The notes under the pieces were generated by a model. The model searched no databases. It had not been told where the DNA came from and was given only the letters and a program-made list of their open reading frames with translations. Of a stretch of 64,000 nucleotides of DNA, positions 10,562 to 23,600 are shown piece after piece. The stretch is from assembly GCF_037893015.1 (NCBI RefSeq), contig NC_133658.1:10313049-10377048 (forward strand), read 5' to 3'. How positions within the stretch are numbered: the stretch's first letter is position 1; each line of letters opens with the position of its first letter. This DNA is from Macrotis lagotis. Its lineage: Eukaryota; Chordata; Mammalia; Peramelemorphia; Peramelidae. Made by a program: the position numbers and the translations under genes.

Positions 10562-11139
10562 CTGTGGAAGGGAAGAATGAAGAGGTTACGGCCAAGTAGG
10601 AAGGAGCCATTTGGAAAATAATGCTGAGGGGGCTACCCTGGGAGGCTTGTGAGGGCCTTGCTGTCATCTAGAGAGAGGGAGAGGAGGGGAGAACAATAAT
10701 GGGGTTGTCAATCCAGCCATCTGCGCTATAGCTTCAAGCATGGTGGACCACGGCTCTATAGGTTCAGCTGAGGATGCCATTTCCATTGAGGAAGGGCTGG
10801 GCTCCTTCGTAATGGACTTGTAGATCCATTGAACCAATGGTCATCAAATTATGCTACAGAAGCTGGGGAGAAGGAAGTAAGAGAGTTGAAGATTTCCATT
10901 TCACAGGTGGGGAAACTGGAAGCACAAAGAGGTAAACAACTGGTCAAGTTTCTCCCAGCTCTAGAAAGAGATTTTGATTTCTAAGCTCCCCATCTTACTA
11001 AATCACATTGCTTCTCCTTCTTCAGGACTTTTCTCAGTTGAGCTTAGAATATACCACCTATTCTGTATCTTCCACATGTGAGCTGTAGCAACTGGGGCCA
11101 AGGGAAAGGTGGGGAGAGAACAACCAACTTCATAAACAT

Positions 11140-11214
11140 ACAGGATGTCCCAAAAGTCTTAGTGCAGTGGTGACCTTGAAACTGAAGGTTGCCATAACAC
11201 TTTTGGGACATGTA
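11140..11214. mobile_element. Mariner-type miniature element
   Basis: Left end ACAGGATGTCCCAAAAGTCT and right end ACACTTTTGGGACATGT form imperfect terminal inverted repeats about 75 bp apart with TA at both edges, the target site of mariner elements. The centre (GGTGACCTTGAAACTGAAGG) carries no coding frame. Confidence 0.65.
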
Positions 11215-11904
11215 GTAGTAATTAGGTGGTGGGGGACAGAGCAGATAGAGCCCTGGCCTTGGGATCCAGGAGATCCCAGTGTGATAGCTACTGCTGGCAT
11301 GCACTTGTGTGACCACGATCAAATCCCAACCTCCTTGATGTTTCAGTTTGCTCATCTGAAAAAATGAGGATTAATAATTGTATCTGACTCATGGAGATGG
11401 GAGGAACAGAGGAGATTTAAAGCCCTTTGTATTATATGAACATCCAATATGATGTTATCCCCATGTCATAGACAACAAAATGGTGGATTGTGGTTTGGCC
11501 AACTGTGCCAGCCAATCCAGGACAGAATTGTCCACGGAATGTCAACTTCTATCCTGGGTAAGTGGGCCAGGTTTCCCCACAGAGAGTATCAGAGACCCAC
11601 ATTCTCTTTATCCCTAATTTTTTAAAATTTTTATTATTATTTTTATTACTCATTTTATTTTATTTATTTATTATTGCTCATGAGCATTAGTTAGGTGGAG
11701 ATCCATCAAGGGATGACATAGAGAAGCACATGGAAGAAAGGGCCAAATTGCAGAAAGGGGAACCTGCAATGACCTCAAGGGAGGGAAAGGGAAAGACCCA
11801 AGTGGTCCAATTCTGACTTAAGAGGAGTACAGGGAGAATCCAGGACCTCTCTAGGGCCCAAGACCATGCAGTTCAAGCCTGCAGTCATGAAGTCACTCCC
11901 ATAA

Positions 11905-12212
11905 TAGACTTGATGATGTCTTCCCTCTGTTCTTGAAGAAGACCATGACATCAGGGAGGTGATGCCAGGACAAGCAAGTGAATTGGATATAAATGTGGAG
12001 GGTTGAACAAAGTCCCCAATGTCATTTTCTCCTCTGGAGCCATCTGGGTCCAATGGCCAGATATGCATCAGGATCACTAAAGATGGCCCAGGAAGCAAGG
12101 CACTCAAGAAGTGACTTGCCCAAGGTCCCACAGCTAATCAGTATCGATTGTCTGAAGTCACATTTGAACTCGGGGTCCTCTGTCTCCAGTGCACCACCCA
12201 GTTGCCCCCAAA
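11905..12212 (-). mobile_element. Long-tailed marsupial SINE (about 310 bp)
   Basis: Read on the minus strand it has the tRNA-like head (GGGGGCAACTGGGTGGTGCA) followed by a longer body with CATCTTTAGTGATCCTGATG, GGACCCAGATGGCTCCAGAG and a tail with GATGTCATGGTCTTCTTCAA. The same body occurs at 20372-20698 and 47396-47757, so it is one family distinct from the short SINE. Confidence 0.75.
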
Positions 12213-12273
12213 TAGTTCATGTCCAGATAGGTCCAGCATCCCACAATTGAGGGACCAGAGGAGAGCCGCCCAC

Positions 12274-12424
12274 CTCTTCAGGATTGTCCCCTGCCAGGCG
12301 AAACTTTCGAGGATACTTGCTCCGGGCATATTTGCAGCCGTTGAAATACATACTCCAAGAGCACCCAAAGGAGAAGGAGGCACCACAGGTGGATGGGTCT
12401 TTCCCCTGACACGCGCAGGTTCGG
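12274..12424 (-). CDS. TET3: TET3 internal coding exon, 151 bp (Cys-rich/catalytic junction)
   Basis: The acceptor TTGCAG precedes 12424 and the donor GTGGGC follows 12274. The first C completes Asp; the exon then encodes [40 protein letters not shown] and [10 protein letters not shown], ending in phase 0. It is nearly identical to human TET3 and is the most recognisable TET signature block. It carries several of the Cys-rich domain's cysteines. The 151-bp length equals TET2 exon 7 as recalled. Confidence 0.96.
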
Positions 12425-13113
12425 CTGCAACACAAATCACAAGTTACAGCTGCCACCCTAAATCTGCCCAGCTTGGATGCCACTCCCTTCTTGTGGCCCT
12501 AGGACCCCCCTCAGATTCTTGTTGTTCCCTGTCCCCTCTCACCTTTAGAATGGAAACTCCTTGAGGGCAGCCCCCTGGCAAGTAGCTGGCCATTGCTTGC
12601 TGAATTGAATCTGTATAGACAACCCCACACAATCTCCAGGGCATGACTGCCCTTGTCCCCTGAAGCAGCTTTCCTAGATCCCTCAGTTTCCTCCCTAGAC
12701 TCTGTATGGTGCAGAGCCGGACCCTGGTGGCCATTGATTCTGCCAAACCTCAATCATCTTACCAAAGAGGAAACTGACTGTCAGAGAGGCCCAAGGTCAG
12801 CCCATGAGCCAATTAGAGGAGACAACATTATCATCAGCATTTTCTAGCTAAAGAACCTGAGAAGTTGGGGTTCCAGGGCTGGCAAGGGGCAGCCCTCAAA
12901 GTAGCCATGTAACCCCTTTTCAAGGACCTTTGCCCCGGCAGCCCAGGTTTCTGCTACCAGACTGGGGCAGAGAAGTTCAGGATCCCCCCAGTAGCTCCTG
13001 TCAGCTCATCCTGAGGTGGCTATGCCCTTCTCCATCACAGTGCCCTACCATCAGCCAAGGATTAATTTGCTTTCCCTCCCCCTTCCCTCCCCAATGGTTC
13101 TGGGCCAACTCAC
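12425..13113 (-). other. TET3: TET3 intron (689 bp)
   Basis: Short GT-AG intron. I see no young repeat in it; a degenerate MIR-like fragment may lie at about 12765-12860. Confidence 0.85.
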
Positions 13114-13322
13114 TCATCATTGAGGCCACATCTCCGGGTGGTGGGATTCCCATAGTATCTCAGTGTTTCTGTCAGCTCCCGGTACAAGGTGTCCCCCAGT
13201 TCTGGGCCAATGCCTTCCCAGACCATGATGAGGATGATGATGACGGCCTGTTCACAACGGTGTCCTGAGCGATGGCGAACCAAACACAGCAGCTTCTCTT
13301 CCTCAGTGTAGCGCCGGTATAC
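13114..13322 (-). CDS. TET3: TET3 internal coding exon, 209 bp (Cys-rich domain)
   Basis: The acceptor CTGTAG precedes 13322 and the donor GTGAGT follows 13114. It encodes [60 protein letters not shown] and TRRCGLND, and leaves GA for the next exon. Human TET3 has [20 protein letters not shown] in the first part, so this exon is somewhat more diverged than its neighbours while all cysteines are kept. It forms the middle of the Cys-rich domain. The length of 209 bp equals the TET2 exon as recalled. Confidence 0.95.
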
Positions 13323-15690
13323 CTACAGCATGGACACAGGGACCAGACTGTGGCTGGGTCTGCCTAGCCAGAGACCCAAGTCAGCCCCTCAGACAGCCCC
13401 TGATGGTGAGGACCAGGGAGCCCAAGATGTGGTGGCAGCAGAGGACTGAAAGTGGGAAGTGCCTTCTGAATCATCATTCTAGAACTGAGGCCCGGGGAAG
13501 GGAACACTTGCTCAAAGTTATCCACTCAATCTTCCAACCAGAAGAGACTTTCATTCAGCAGAGAATCTCAGTGGAAGGAGCACTGACCCTGCTCCCAGTG
13601 GGCTCAGCTCTCACCTCAGATGAGTAGCGGCCCTGACCTTGGGCAGATCATTTCTTTTGCCTAAGCCTCAGTTTCTTCATCTGTAAAATGAGGGATCAGA
13701 CTCAATGATTTCAGAGCCACTGTCCCCAGGAGTACCGAACTCCCTAAGTCTTAATTTCCTCAGTTTGAAAATGAGGGGATTGAACCCAATGATCTAGCAG
13801 GCCTAGATCTGTGATCCTTGCTTTCTCTGGGACCATCTGGCTAGCCTGCCTCCGAGTCCAGCCTGGACTTCCAGGTCTAACCTGTACCTCTAGGTCTAGT
13901 CTGCATGGCCAGTTCACCTCCATATTCAGCCCGTATCTCTGGGTCTAGCTTGCACGTCCAGTTCCAGCCCACACTTCGGTCTAGCCTGCACCTCTCCAAA
14001 CACCTGCCCCCTCCCCCACATTGTCCCTGACATGTCCAACCTCTCTAGAAAGAACAAGTTTCAACAGTCAGGAAATGATGAAATCCTACATGGAGAGCTA
14101 GAAGAATATGAGGTCATCACATCCAACAGCCCAATTTTGCAAAGGAAGAAACGAAGGAAGAGGGGACAGTGACTGATCCATTCACACAAGTGGCAAACTC
14201 ATATTCAGAGGCAGGATTCAAACCCAAGGATTCTGGTCTCTTTCTGAATCAGACCGGGTGACCAAGCTTTGACTCAGAGGACACATGACGTTGGACCAGT
14301 CAACTACACGCTCCCAATTTATAGATCAGCAAATGGGGACAAGAGGAGGGAAGGAGTAGAGTGAGGGACCTGAACCATTGTCCTTGTAGAGGAGGTACCA
14401 CTCCCCTCACTTAGTTCATAGGATTATAGATTTGGAACTCAAAGGAACCCTCAAGGTTATCTACTCCATCTTACAAATGAAGAAACCGAGTCCCCTAGAG
14501 GTTAAGTGCCCTGCCCTAGACCACAATACTCAGATGCTGAAACCAGTACTTCTTCCCTTGTTCTAATGTCTAATGAATAAAAAGAACTGGGCAACCAAGA
14601 AGTGCAAGGGTTTATTTTTCTCATGATAGAGCTTCCACAGTTCAGGGGCGGGAGCTAGCATCAGCCCTCAATTGTGTAGGACCTGGGCCTTCTTCCCTTG
14701 TACCTGTAGGCTGGGTCTTAGAGCCTACCAAAGAGTTACCCTTCAAACCTCTGCCCAGTGCTCCCCACAACTGCCCAGAGATGCGTGTGGACAGAAATCC
14801 ATCCATGTTCCCAGGAAGGGTCTGTCAACATGGGGTCAGATCCCCAGGGTAGAAAGCCAAGGACAGCCTAACAGCAATAGGGATAGAGAGCTCCCAGGAG
14901 GCCCTGCCTCTCTTTGGGGCCCTCCCAAGCACAAAGGCCTATATGGCAAGGGTCTTCCAACTACCCCAAGGGAGCCTGTCCTACAGTGTGGGAATACATT
15001 AGTTCATTCCTTCCCTTCCTTCCTCCCCTCCCCCCTCTGGCCTCCTTCCTTCCCCAAGGGAGGGGCCAAACCCCAAGACACAGAATACCAAGGATTCTTT
15101 CCATCACTCATGAAACCTTAGGTGGCACCTCCCTGTCTACCAATGAGCCTCAGACCATGTCCTGCCAGCTGAGGTCCTCCACAGGGACACACACTGACCT
15201 ACCTCAGCAATCCGATCTCATCCCATCCAGGGGGGTCTGCAGGAACTCTACCTCCCCCAAAGACTAGACCAGTAGCTATTTCCCCATAGACTCTTGTGTT
15301 CCCTGCTGCCTCGAGACATTCAGTCTGGTGCTACCATGGCCCTGAAAGAGACCTAACGCTCCTCCCTCTCCCCATTTCAAATTTCTTTTTTTGGCAAACG
15401 CAAGGGTTACATTATGGAATTTCCAGCGAGAGATCCCTTTCCCCCGACCTCTCTGCACCATCTGCCTCGACCACCTAGGGAGCACTTCTCTTGTAACAAA
15501 GAAACACTCTTCAACAAAACCAACTGACACAGTAGCTACATTTGCCCTTGTCGGCGACACTTTGTAGTTACAGTTGCTCCTGACCCTTCTCTAAGCCAAC
15601 AGAATGACACCACCCTCGGCTTCATTTCCTTTCCCTTCATCCACATCTAGAACTGTAGTCACTCTGGTAGACTTGGACAATGCTATCGTA

Positions 15691-15870
15691 GCTCTAATTC
15701 CTCTCCATTTGTCCACGATCCTATCTGTTCCCATGGCTCTAATTCCTCTCCATTTGTCCGTGATCCTATCCACCCCCATAGCTCTACTTTCTCTCTGTGT
15801 ACCCGTGATCCTATCCGCTCCCATAGCTCTAATTCCTCTCCATGTCTCTGTCATCCTATCCACTCCCATC
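15691..15870. repeat. 45-bp minisatellite, four units
   Basis: Exactly 180 bp made of four 45-bp units beginning GCTCTAATTCCTCTCCAT (third unit diverged) and ending in a CCTATC-CCCAT block. Because 45 is a multiple of three, it keeps frames open on both strands, giving repeat-encoded false proteins. Confidence 0.88.
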
Positions 15871-15899
15871 ATCTCCAGAACACTGCAAGCCCACCTACC

Positions 15900-16200
15900 C
15901 CTCACCAGACTTTGATCTCACCTTGTTACTGGTTCCATCTCTACTGCCTTTCCACAGGTCCCAAATCCCTCCACTCTTTCACCCTCCCCTCCTCATCCTC
16001 TATTTTTTCCTTCCTTTGTCAGCCAAATTCCTCAAAAATATTTCTCCTTTTTTTCCTGTTATTTCCTTGTGGGTCCATCACTCAACTGGAACTGTTCCTG
16101 CAAAGTTACTGGTGACTATTTTCATCACTTAGTCTGACCACTTCTCAACGCTCACCTTTCCTGGCTCCAGCCTTTTACACCTCTAACATCCTCCCTTGGA
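15900..16200 (+). mobile_element. L2-like LINE fragment (reverse transcriptase region)
   Basis: Weak similarity from memory to the L2 RT segment: a Thr-Gly-Thr-x-x-Ala-Lys stretch (ACTGGAACTGTTCCTGCAAA) followed by a short gap and a SDHFSTLTFPGS-like stretch. Heavily degraded with internal deletion. Confidence 0.35.
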
Positions 16201-16269
16201 GCTTCCACAAAATGGGTCTCCTGATCCTGTGACCACCTACCACATGGTCCCCAAATGAAATGCTTCTCT

Positions 16270-16490
16270 CCAGGCAGCTGGTGCTATAATGGTTAGAGCA
16301 CTGGACCTGAGATCATGAAGACTTGAGTTCCTATTTGGTCTTAGACACTTACTGTGTGACCTTGAACAAGTCACTCAACTTGTTTGACCCCAGTTTTCTC
16401 AACTGTAAAATGGAATAAGAATAGCAGCTCTCTCCCAGAGTTGTTGTTGAGATGGAAGGACATTATACTTGGTACATATTGGTGCTCTAG
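16270..16490 (+). mobile_element. MIR/Ther1-like SINE
   Basis: tRNA-like head (GCAGCTGGTGCTATAATGGT), then ACTGTGTGACCTTGAACAAG, TTTTCTCAACTGTAAAATGG and GTTGTTGTTGAGATGGAAGG, ending with a distance-to-gene tail typical of MIR-class SINEs. Confidence 0.7.
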
Positions 16491-17162
16491 AAACACTTTT
16501 TCTTCAAGCCCAGGGATGATCACCAGGAAGCTTGCCCTGTGCTACCCAACCAAAAGTCATCCTTCCATCTTTCATCTGCTAGGATGACACCATTCAAGAT
16601 CATTGAATCCAATCACCTGACTGAACCTCTGAGGAAACTGAGGCCTGGGGCTGTAAGGGGCCTGCCCAGTGAATGACCAAGTTGGAATTTGAACAGGTTT
16701 CTGGAGTCAGAGACAGTAGTCCTACATGCTAATTTGTTCCCTTCGTATTTGCTCAGGAACCTCATTCACCCCTAGCTTGCTGCAAGCTCCAAGAGAGGTG
16801 AGAGATTCTCCCAAAATTTCCTGCCCTGATACCCGCTCCTCCAGCCACTCCAAACTTCAGTCCCAGCACCTTCCCCCAGGTCACTTCTTCCTCACTGCAT
16901 TATGGATACTACTACCACACCCACTGCAGAGCAGGGCCCATGGGCGATGCCATGTGACTGGTCTAAAGAATTCTTGTCAGACCCTGATTACCAAGGCCCA
17001 TCTCCAAGCCTTAGAGCTGCCTACTTATACTTGATATTCAATAAATATGATGGATCAATGGATCAATCCCTCTGTCCAATCAGCTAAGAAGTTTTTATTC
17101 AATTGGCACTTAGTGAGTCAGTCAACAAATCCAGGCTAGAGCTGAGAAATGAGAGCTCCCTA

Positions 17163-17426
<264 letters not shown>

Positions 17427-17915
17427 TTAGTTCTGCAGATAGGGTGTAGTGGGGTGGGATTGGAGCTACAACACAGTGGGCTGGGAGGAGGGACACGCTC
17501 CCATGGGAGCAGAAAGGTAGGGCTTTGTTATCTGATACTAAGAAAGAAGTGTCATTATATGGTAACTACCCACGACCACGTTTGTGACACTATACCTCGT
17601 GTCCCCTCCTCGCCTTTCTGCCCCCAGGAAAGGGAATGGCTACATTTCCTCTTCTCTAAGAAAGGTTTTCACTAACTCTTAGATGACACAAACCAATCAG
17701 CCCTAGAATTCTCTCTAGTTGGATTATAAGGCACCCCTGATTCCAGAAGACACCCCCACATAAGAGAACTCTTAAAAGGAAAAAAGATCTAGATAGATAT
17801 GAAAAATCAAATCAGTTGTAAGTGGGGAAAAAAAGACCTCTCTGAAAGGAAAGAAAGAAGACTTAGTTATAAACTGAACCCAAACACTTAGGAGTCTCAC
17901 ATGAAGAAGAGGGAT

Positions 17916-18070
17916 GGGGGCGTGGCTAGGTGGCACAGTGGATAAAGCACCAGCCCTGGAGTCAGGAGTCCCTGGGTTCAAATCCGGCCTTAGACACGTA
18001 ATAATTACCTAGTTGTGTGGCCTTGGGCAAGCCACTTAACCCTGTTTGCTTTGCAAAAACTTAAAAAAAA
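17916..18070 (+). mobile_element. Marsupial tRNA-derived SINE (short type)
   Basis: Near-consensus copy: GGCTAGGTGGCACAGTGGAT, GCCCTGGAGTCAGGAGTCCC, GGCCTTGGGCAAGCCACTTA and a terminal A-run. It lies directly before a second copy, giving a tandem pair. Confidence 0.9.
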
Positions 18071-18079
18071 AAGAAGAGG

Positions 18080-18245
18080 GACAGCTTGGTGGCACAGTGG
18101 ACAGAGCACCAGCCCTGGAGTCATGAGGACCTGAGTTCAAATGTGACCTCAGACACTTAATAATAATTGCTTAGCTATGTGACCTTGGGCAAGTCACTCT
18201 TAACCCCATTGCCTTAAATAAATAAAAAAATCAATTTAAAAAAAG
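18080..18245 (+). mobile_element. Marsupial tRNA-derived SINE (short type)
   Basis: Second of a head-to-tail pair; starts GGGACAGCTTGGTGGCACAG and ends in an AAATAAATAAAAA tail. It lies in the A-rich end of the preceding SINE, a common insertion site. Confidence 0.88.
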
Positions 18246-19039
18246 AAGAGGGATGAACTTGGACAATGATTTCATCAGGCCTTCCCCTCCCCCATCTGAG
18301 ATGAGCCCCTTCTTTGGCATGCATCATCTTACACAACTGTCCAAGACACTGAAAAGTCTGAGAGGCAACTGTTGAACCCAGGTCTTTCTGGTCTCAGTCC
18401 ATTAGTCTCCATTGCCTTTCAGTGCAGAAACTGATGCTTAAGGTTAAATGACTTACCCCAAGTCACACAGCCAGTAAATGTCTGAGGTGCTTTTAAAGTC
18501 AGGTGCTGACTCAACATTTAGCTCTCTGTTCACTGCAACATCGAGTTGTCTTATAATAATTAGAAGACAAATTTGTAGAGAGCTTTAAGATCTTTAAGAT
18601 TTATTATCTTACTCAACCCTCGCAACCAACCAGCTAGGTGGCACAATCCTGCCTCATACATGCACGAGCCCTGGAACATTTAATTAGTATTTAATCTCTC
18701 TTTACCTCAGTTTCCTCATATAAAGAATAAGAAAGTTGGATCCAATAGCCTCTAAGGTTCCTTCTGGCGCTAGTATATGACCTGGTGACCTGCTCTCAAC
18801 AGTCAGAGTAACTACCTTTCCTACATTCCTCCTGCTTTTCTGCCCCCAAGCCTAGCTGTCCCTCACCTACCTCTCTACTCCGATAGCATGGGTCACTTTC
18901 CTTTGGGCCAATTTGGAGAACCCTCCCAAGGTGACCTGAACCTCCAGCCAAACTCTCATTGAAAGTGCCAGGTCGCTGCTTAGAGAAATGTAGAGAAGAG
19001 CAACTTGGACATACTCTCTTATACTTTTCTGATTGGCTA

Positions 19040-19640
19040 ATGTGACAGAAAAGGAAAATGACAAATGCTGGAAGGAAGGTGGAAAAACAAGAATGCTGAT
19101 GCACCATTGGTGGAATTGTGAACTCACCCAGTCATTCTGATGAACCCTTTGGAATGACGCCCAAAGGGTTGCCATACTCTGCCCACTCATTGACCTGGCC
19201 AAACCACTGATAGGACTATATCCCAAAGAGAACAAAGAGGAAAAGATTTCTCTGTACAAAAATATTTATAGCAGCTTTATTTATTTTTTCTGGAGACAAA
19301 GAATTGAAAAAAAGGGGGGCTACCCATCTATTGGGAAATGATTGAACAAGCTATGGGACATGATTGGGATGGACTATTATTGTGCTCTAAGAAATGATGA
19401 GGGGAATGGTTTCAGAAAACCTTGGAAACACTCATTTGAATACATGCAAAGGACAATGAGCAGAACCTGGAGAACAATGTCCATGACAAGAGCACTCTTG
19501 GAAGGATGACCAACTGTGAAAGACGGAGCTACTCTGATCCAGACAATTCTGAAGGACCTCTGAAGATAAACGTTATCCATCTCCAGAGACAGAACTAATG
19601 ATGTGGGGTTCAGATGAAGGAGACTTTTAACACTATTCAA

Positions 19641-19674
<34 letters not shown>

Positions 19675-19865
19675 CTCTTTCACATCATGGCTAATATGGA
19701 AATGTTTTACAAGACTTCCTATGTCTAATTGTTACATTGTTTGCTTCCTCAAGGGGTGGAGAAGGGACAGAGGGGAGAGAATGTGGAATTCAAAACTTTA
19801 GAAAATGACTGCTCATTTTTTTGTATGTAACTGGGAAATATTTAATGAAATAAATAAAAATATAT
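19040..19865 (+). mobile_element. LINE-1 3' end (marsupial type), 5' truncated
   Basis: Runs from TGGTGGAATTGTGAACTC through TATATCCCAAAGAGAACAAA, AATATTTATAGCAGCTTTAT, TGGGAAATGATTGAACAAGC, AATGAGCAGAACCTGGAGAA, a (GT)n tract (19645-19671), CATCATGGCTAATATGGAAA and GTATGTAACTGGGAAATATT to an AATAAA-rich end. This is the order of the L1 ORF2 end and 3' UTR that I know from marsupials. Confidence 0.8.
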
Positions 19866-20371
19866 TTCAAAATAAAACATTAGTGCCTCTCTGTCCTTTG
19901 GAAGGCCTCCATGTTGGAAAGCTTATGGGATGCCTGTTTTCCCTTTAAGATAGGCTTCCTTTGCATTAAGCTAAGCCAGTAACTTTGGCCAGTCTGATCC
20001 TAGTCCATAGAGTTGGCTGGAGCCATCAAATTCATGGGGGCCCATTGAGTTGAGGGTTGGCCTTAGACTTGCTTAGTGAGAGCATCCCCAAATCTCACTG
20101 GGAGGGGAGAAGCAGGGAAGGTCCAGGGTTTAATAGCAATTCCTTGCCATTAATGATGACAACAAGCTTCCTTTAAATTTTAACAGCTGTTCTGAACCAC
20201 CTGAACAGAATAATCACAGAAAAGCACCATTATCCAAAAATACAAATTAACTCAGAGGAAGGTGACTGATCCGTGTCTGCTCATCTGTACAAAAAAATAT
20301 CCTATATACCATGGTGGGAGGCAATGAGGTCATAGATCTATTTTGCCAAGCATGCTCCCACATAAGATGTC

Positions 20372-20698
20372 TCAAATATGGCACAGCAGATAGAACACCA
20401 TCCTAGAGCTGGGAGGACCTGAGTTCAAATGTGACCTTGGACACTGGACACTTACTAGCTGTGTGACCTTGGACAAGTCATTTAAGTCTGATTGCCTCAC
20501 ATCCAGGACCATCTCCAGTCATCCTGATTCATATCTGGCTATTGAACCCAGATGGATTCTGAGCAGAAAGTGAGGCTGGCGACTTAGCACAATACCCAAT
20601 ACCCAATACCCTTACTCATCCAATTCACTTGATGCCATGGCATCACCTCTCTGATGTCATGCTCTTCTTTGAGAGCAAAGGCCAAACAGCAACAATAA
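20372..20698 (+). mobile_element. Long-tailed marsupial SINE (about 330 bp)
   Basis: tRNA-like part (TAGAACACCATCCTAGAGCT, GACCTTGGACAAGTCATTTA) followed by the long tail with AGGACCATCTCCAGTCATCC, CACTTGATGCCATGGCATCA and GAGAGCAAAGGCCAAACAGC. A small ATACCCA triplication lies inside (about 20600-20622). Confidence 0.75.
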
Positions 20699-23600
20699 TG
20701 TCTCACACCCCACAACTACATTTGTTTAGGGAATCCATGAACCCTACCATGACTACCCAAAATCAAGAGAACAAAATGCATACATGAAAGCTCTGCCCTC
20801 CAAGAAGATGCCCCCTGCTTTGACCAAAAATATTATCTGACATTTCTCTAATGCATTGTTCATTTGGACCTCACAGTCACTCTAGGAGCTAGACACAAAA
20901 TTCTTATCCCACTTTGCAGATGATGAAATGGATCCCATGGAAGTGTGGTGACTTGTCCAGGGTCACCCAGCTAGTTAGAGCTATTGCCAGAATTCAGAGT
21001 CAGCTCTTCCTGATTCCAGTTCTCTACCCACTATCCTACACGGCCACATAAGAACCCTTGGCGATATGACCAGAGATAATGCTGTTCAGACATCCTCTGT
21101 TTAATATTCTCCAGAGACATAGAAAACAGGGTCAACTGGAAATGGATTGCCTAGACTACTAGAGTCTTCCAGATGCTCTTGATTCTACTGGCATTGGTCC
21201 AATGAACTCGAGCCCCAGAATTCCACAGGGTCTCTGCAATGAAGCCTGGGGAAACTCAGTCTACAAGGGGAGAAATGAAGATTGTCTACTGTCCAGACAA
21301 TGAGAGTCATACAAGAGCAGAAATGGTTTGCCTCAAAGTGGTGCAGGTCATTGGTTCATAAGAGACTGAAAAGATCTCAGCAACCCCTGTTTCAGAGAAG
21401 AAGCAAGGGGGGGTCCACAGAGGTCAAATCAAGAGCTCAGGGTCACAGAGCTAGCAAGTGCCTTCAGCTGTCTCTTTGATCAGAAGCTCAGAATCTGGGA
21501 TGTTGTCAAGAGAATTCTTTTTCAGAGATGACTAGAGCCACATGGTCTCGGAGGTCCCTTGTAATTGGGCCGTTCTGTGATCTTATGTCCGTGCCTTGAA
21601 GCTGGATGGAATGCAAGCAGCTGTCCACCATGTGGGTCCTGGATTGACACAGCAGGAGCAAAACCCAGAATGCCGTAGAAAGGAACAATTACTTGTGGCT
21701 TGGACTTGCACAGTTACCATGGGCTTCCGACTGTTCCTGCCCCCAAATCCACTCTAACAGGACTATTCTTTCAATAAGAAGCAAAACAATTTAGTGAGGA
21801 GAGGGCTGGTTCCAGGGGAAGGAAGCTCTGGATTTCCCAAGAATGGGTACCTACTAGCTGTGTGACCCCGGTACAGTCACTTAGCCTGAGCCTCAGTTGT
21901 CCCATCTTTAAATAAAGCTAAGTGATGAGGCAAAGAAGATAAGAACTAGTCCTGATGCCAGGAAAAGTTCCTGAAAATTCACTGAGACTCTCAAATCCTT
22001 CATTAGAAGGGAGTTATTACTTGGTGCTCCTTATACCCCCACTTTAATGGGGGGAGGGGGGAGAGAGAGATCTTGATGCTATTTACTGATGAATCATGAA
22101 AAATCCCACTAAAACTAATGGGTGGGTGACTCTCAAGGCTCTGGAGACATGCCTGGTGGGCATCTGGAGGACCTAAGAGATTACTAATGATGACTCATGG
22201 GTAAGACAGTTTAAAGAATATCATCGTGGGATGTGAAGGTTAGAACTAGGCGGTAGGCTGGCCATGGCTGGTGCCCACATAACTACCAGGACTGGGGGCA
22301 GGAGCATTGAAGAGCAAGGATAACAGTCACCCAGACTGTAGGAGATATAGGTGGGCTGGACTCTGCCCTGCTTAAGAGCTATCCATGGTATCCCAACCAC
22401 AGTTCCACCGGAGAAGAGCAATAAGCCAGTCAAAGAATATAAGAAGGGTTTTTTTTTTTCAGAGGGGCCCTCTAATTTCTTTGCCATGAGCCATTCCTGG
22501 GTGGAAATCCTCTCCAGTGATCTAAATGTAGCATCGTCGGTCAGTCAGTCCCAGATATCCATCTGCTGGGGGCCCTCAGTTAGTAAGTATGACTCCAGCC
22601 CCTCCATGTGAGGGCTTGTGTAGAGAGCTGGGGATACAAAGAGAAGCCAGAACAAACCCCACTTTCAGAGGGGCCCTTCAGAGGGCCCTCAGTGTAATGG
22701 GGGAGACCACAAGCAGAGAGCTCCAGGCTCTACAAATCAGCTAGACGGGACAGGAGGGAGCTCATCTCAGAGGAGAGAGCCAGTAGTAGAGGGAGAGAAG
22801 CCGGGATGCAAGAAGGGCAGCAGAGTCCATGTGAGGTGGGCAGGGCCCAGGCTGGGCAGCCCACCCAGGCCAGAGTGTTTAGAATCAAGACTGACTCCAA
22901 AAGCAGCTCGGTCCACTCCGGTAAGACCCAGAGTCCAAAAGCCAAATACCCAGAATCCCCTTGCCAGCTAACAGACTTGGGCATAAGGACAACCTACGGT
23001 CAGTGAAAGCTGCCCCCAAGCTCCCCCCAATTTCTGCCAAATGGCAAACATTTTTCCAAGAAAGGCGCCCAGCATCTGGTTTGATCTGCCTCCAGGACTT
23101 TGTGACTCAAGCTAGAAGGGGAATCCCAAGGAATGTGAGGAGGAAGGAGTGGCTTTTCTTTTAGGTGCTCTGAGGGGAGGGCTCAACAGAGGGCCCAGCC
23201 CCCGCCCACCAAGGAGAATCTTGGCCATTTTCCGACTTTGCAGTCAGGTGACATTCCCGACATAGCTGGCCTCCGGAAGGAGAAAAGGGAGCAGATCCCC
23301 TGTCAGGGGCTCCAAGCCAGCAGAGTTCCCAGGGCCTGCATACCAATCATGACTGAATAAAGGTGTAAACACACACATGGAGGCACATGGAGGCAAGCAT
23401 GTGGGCACCTAGTAGCTAGCTCCATGCCTTCCCAACCTCACAGCACATAGGACACTTTCAAGAGATGTGGTGTGGCCGGTCCACAGCTTGCTGGGGGATC
23501 TCCAAGGCTGAGAGAGATGCTGAGATACCTTCCACAGCATATTTCATGCAGCATACCCCAGGAACAAATCCAAGAGACATTGATCTTGTCCACTGTGGTC

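Larger units (their letters stand above)
10562..12273 (-). other. TET3: TET3 intron (about 1.7 kb)
   Basis: Contains a mariner-type miniature element (11140-11214), a MIR/Ther1-like SINE (about 11215-11450), an AT-rich TTTATTAT stretch (11615-11680) and a long-tailed SINE on the minus strand (11905-12212) ending only about 60 bp from the 151-bp exon. Confidence 0.85.

Noticed and set aside
17916-18245. tRNA genes
   Set aside because: The tRNA-like A- and B-box stretches belong to SINE heads with A-rich tails repeated through the window.
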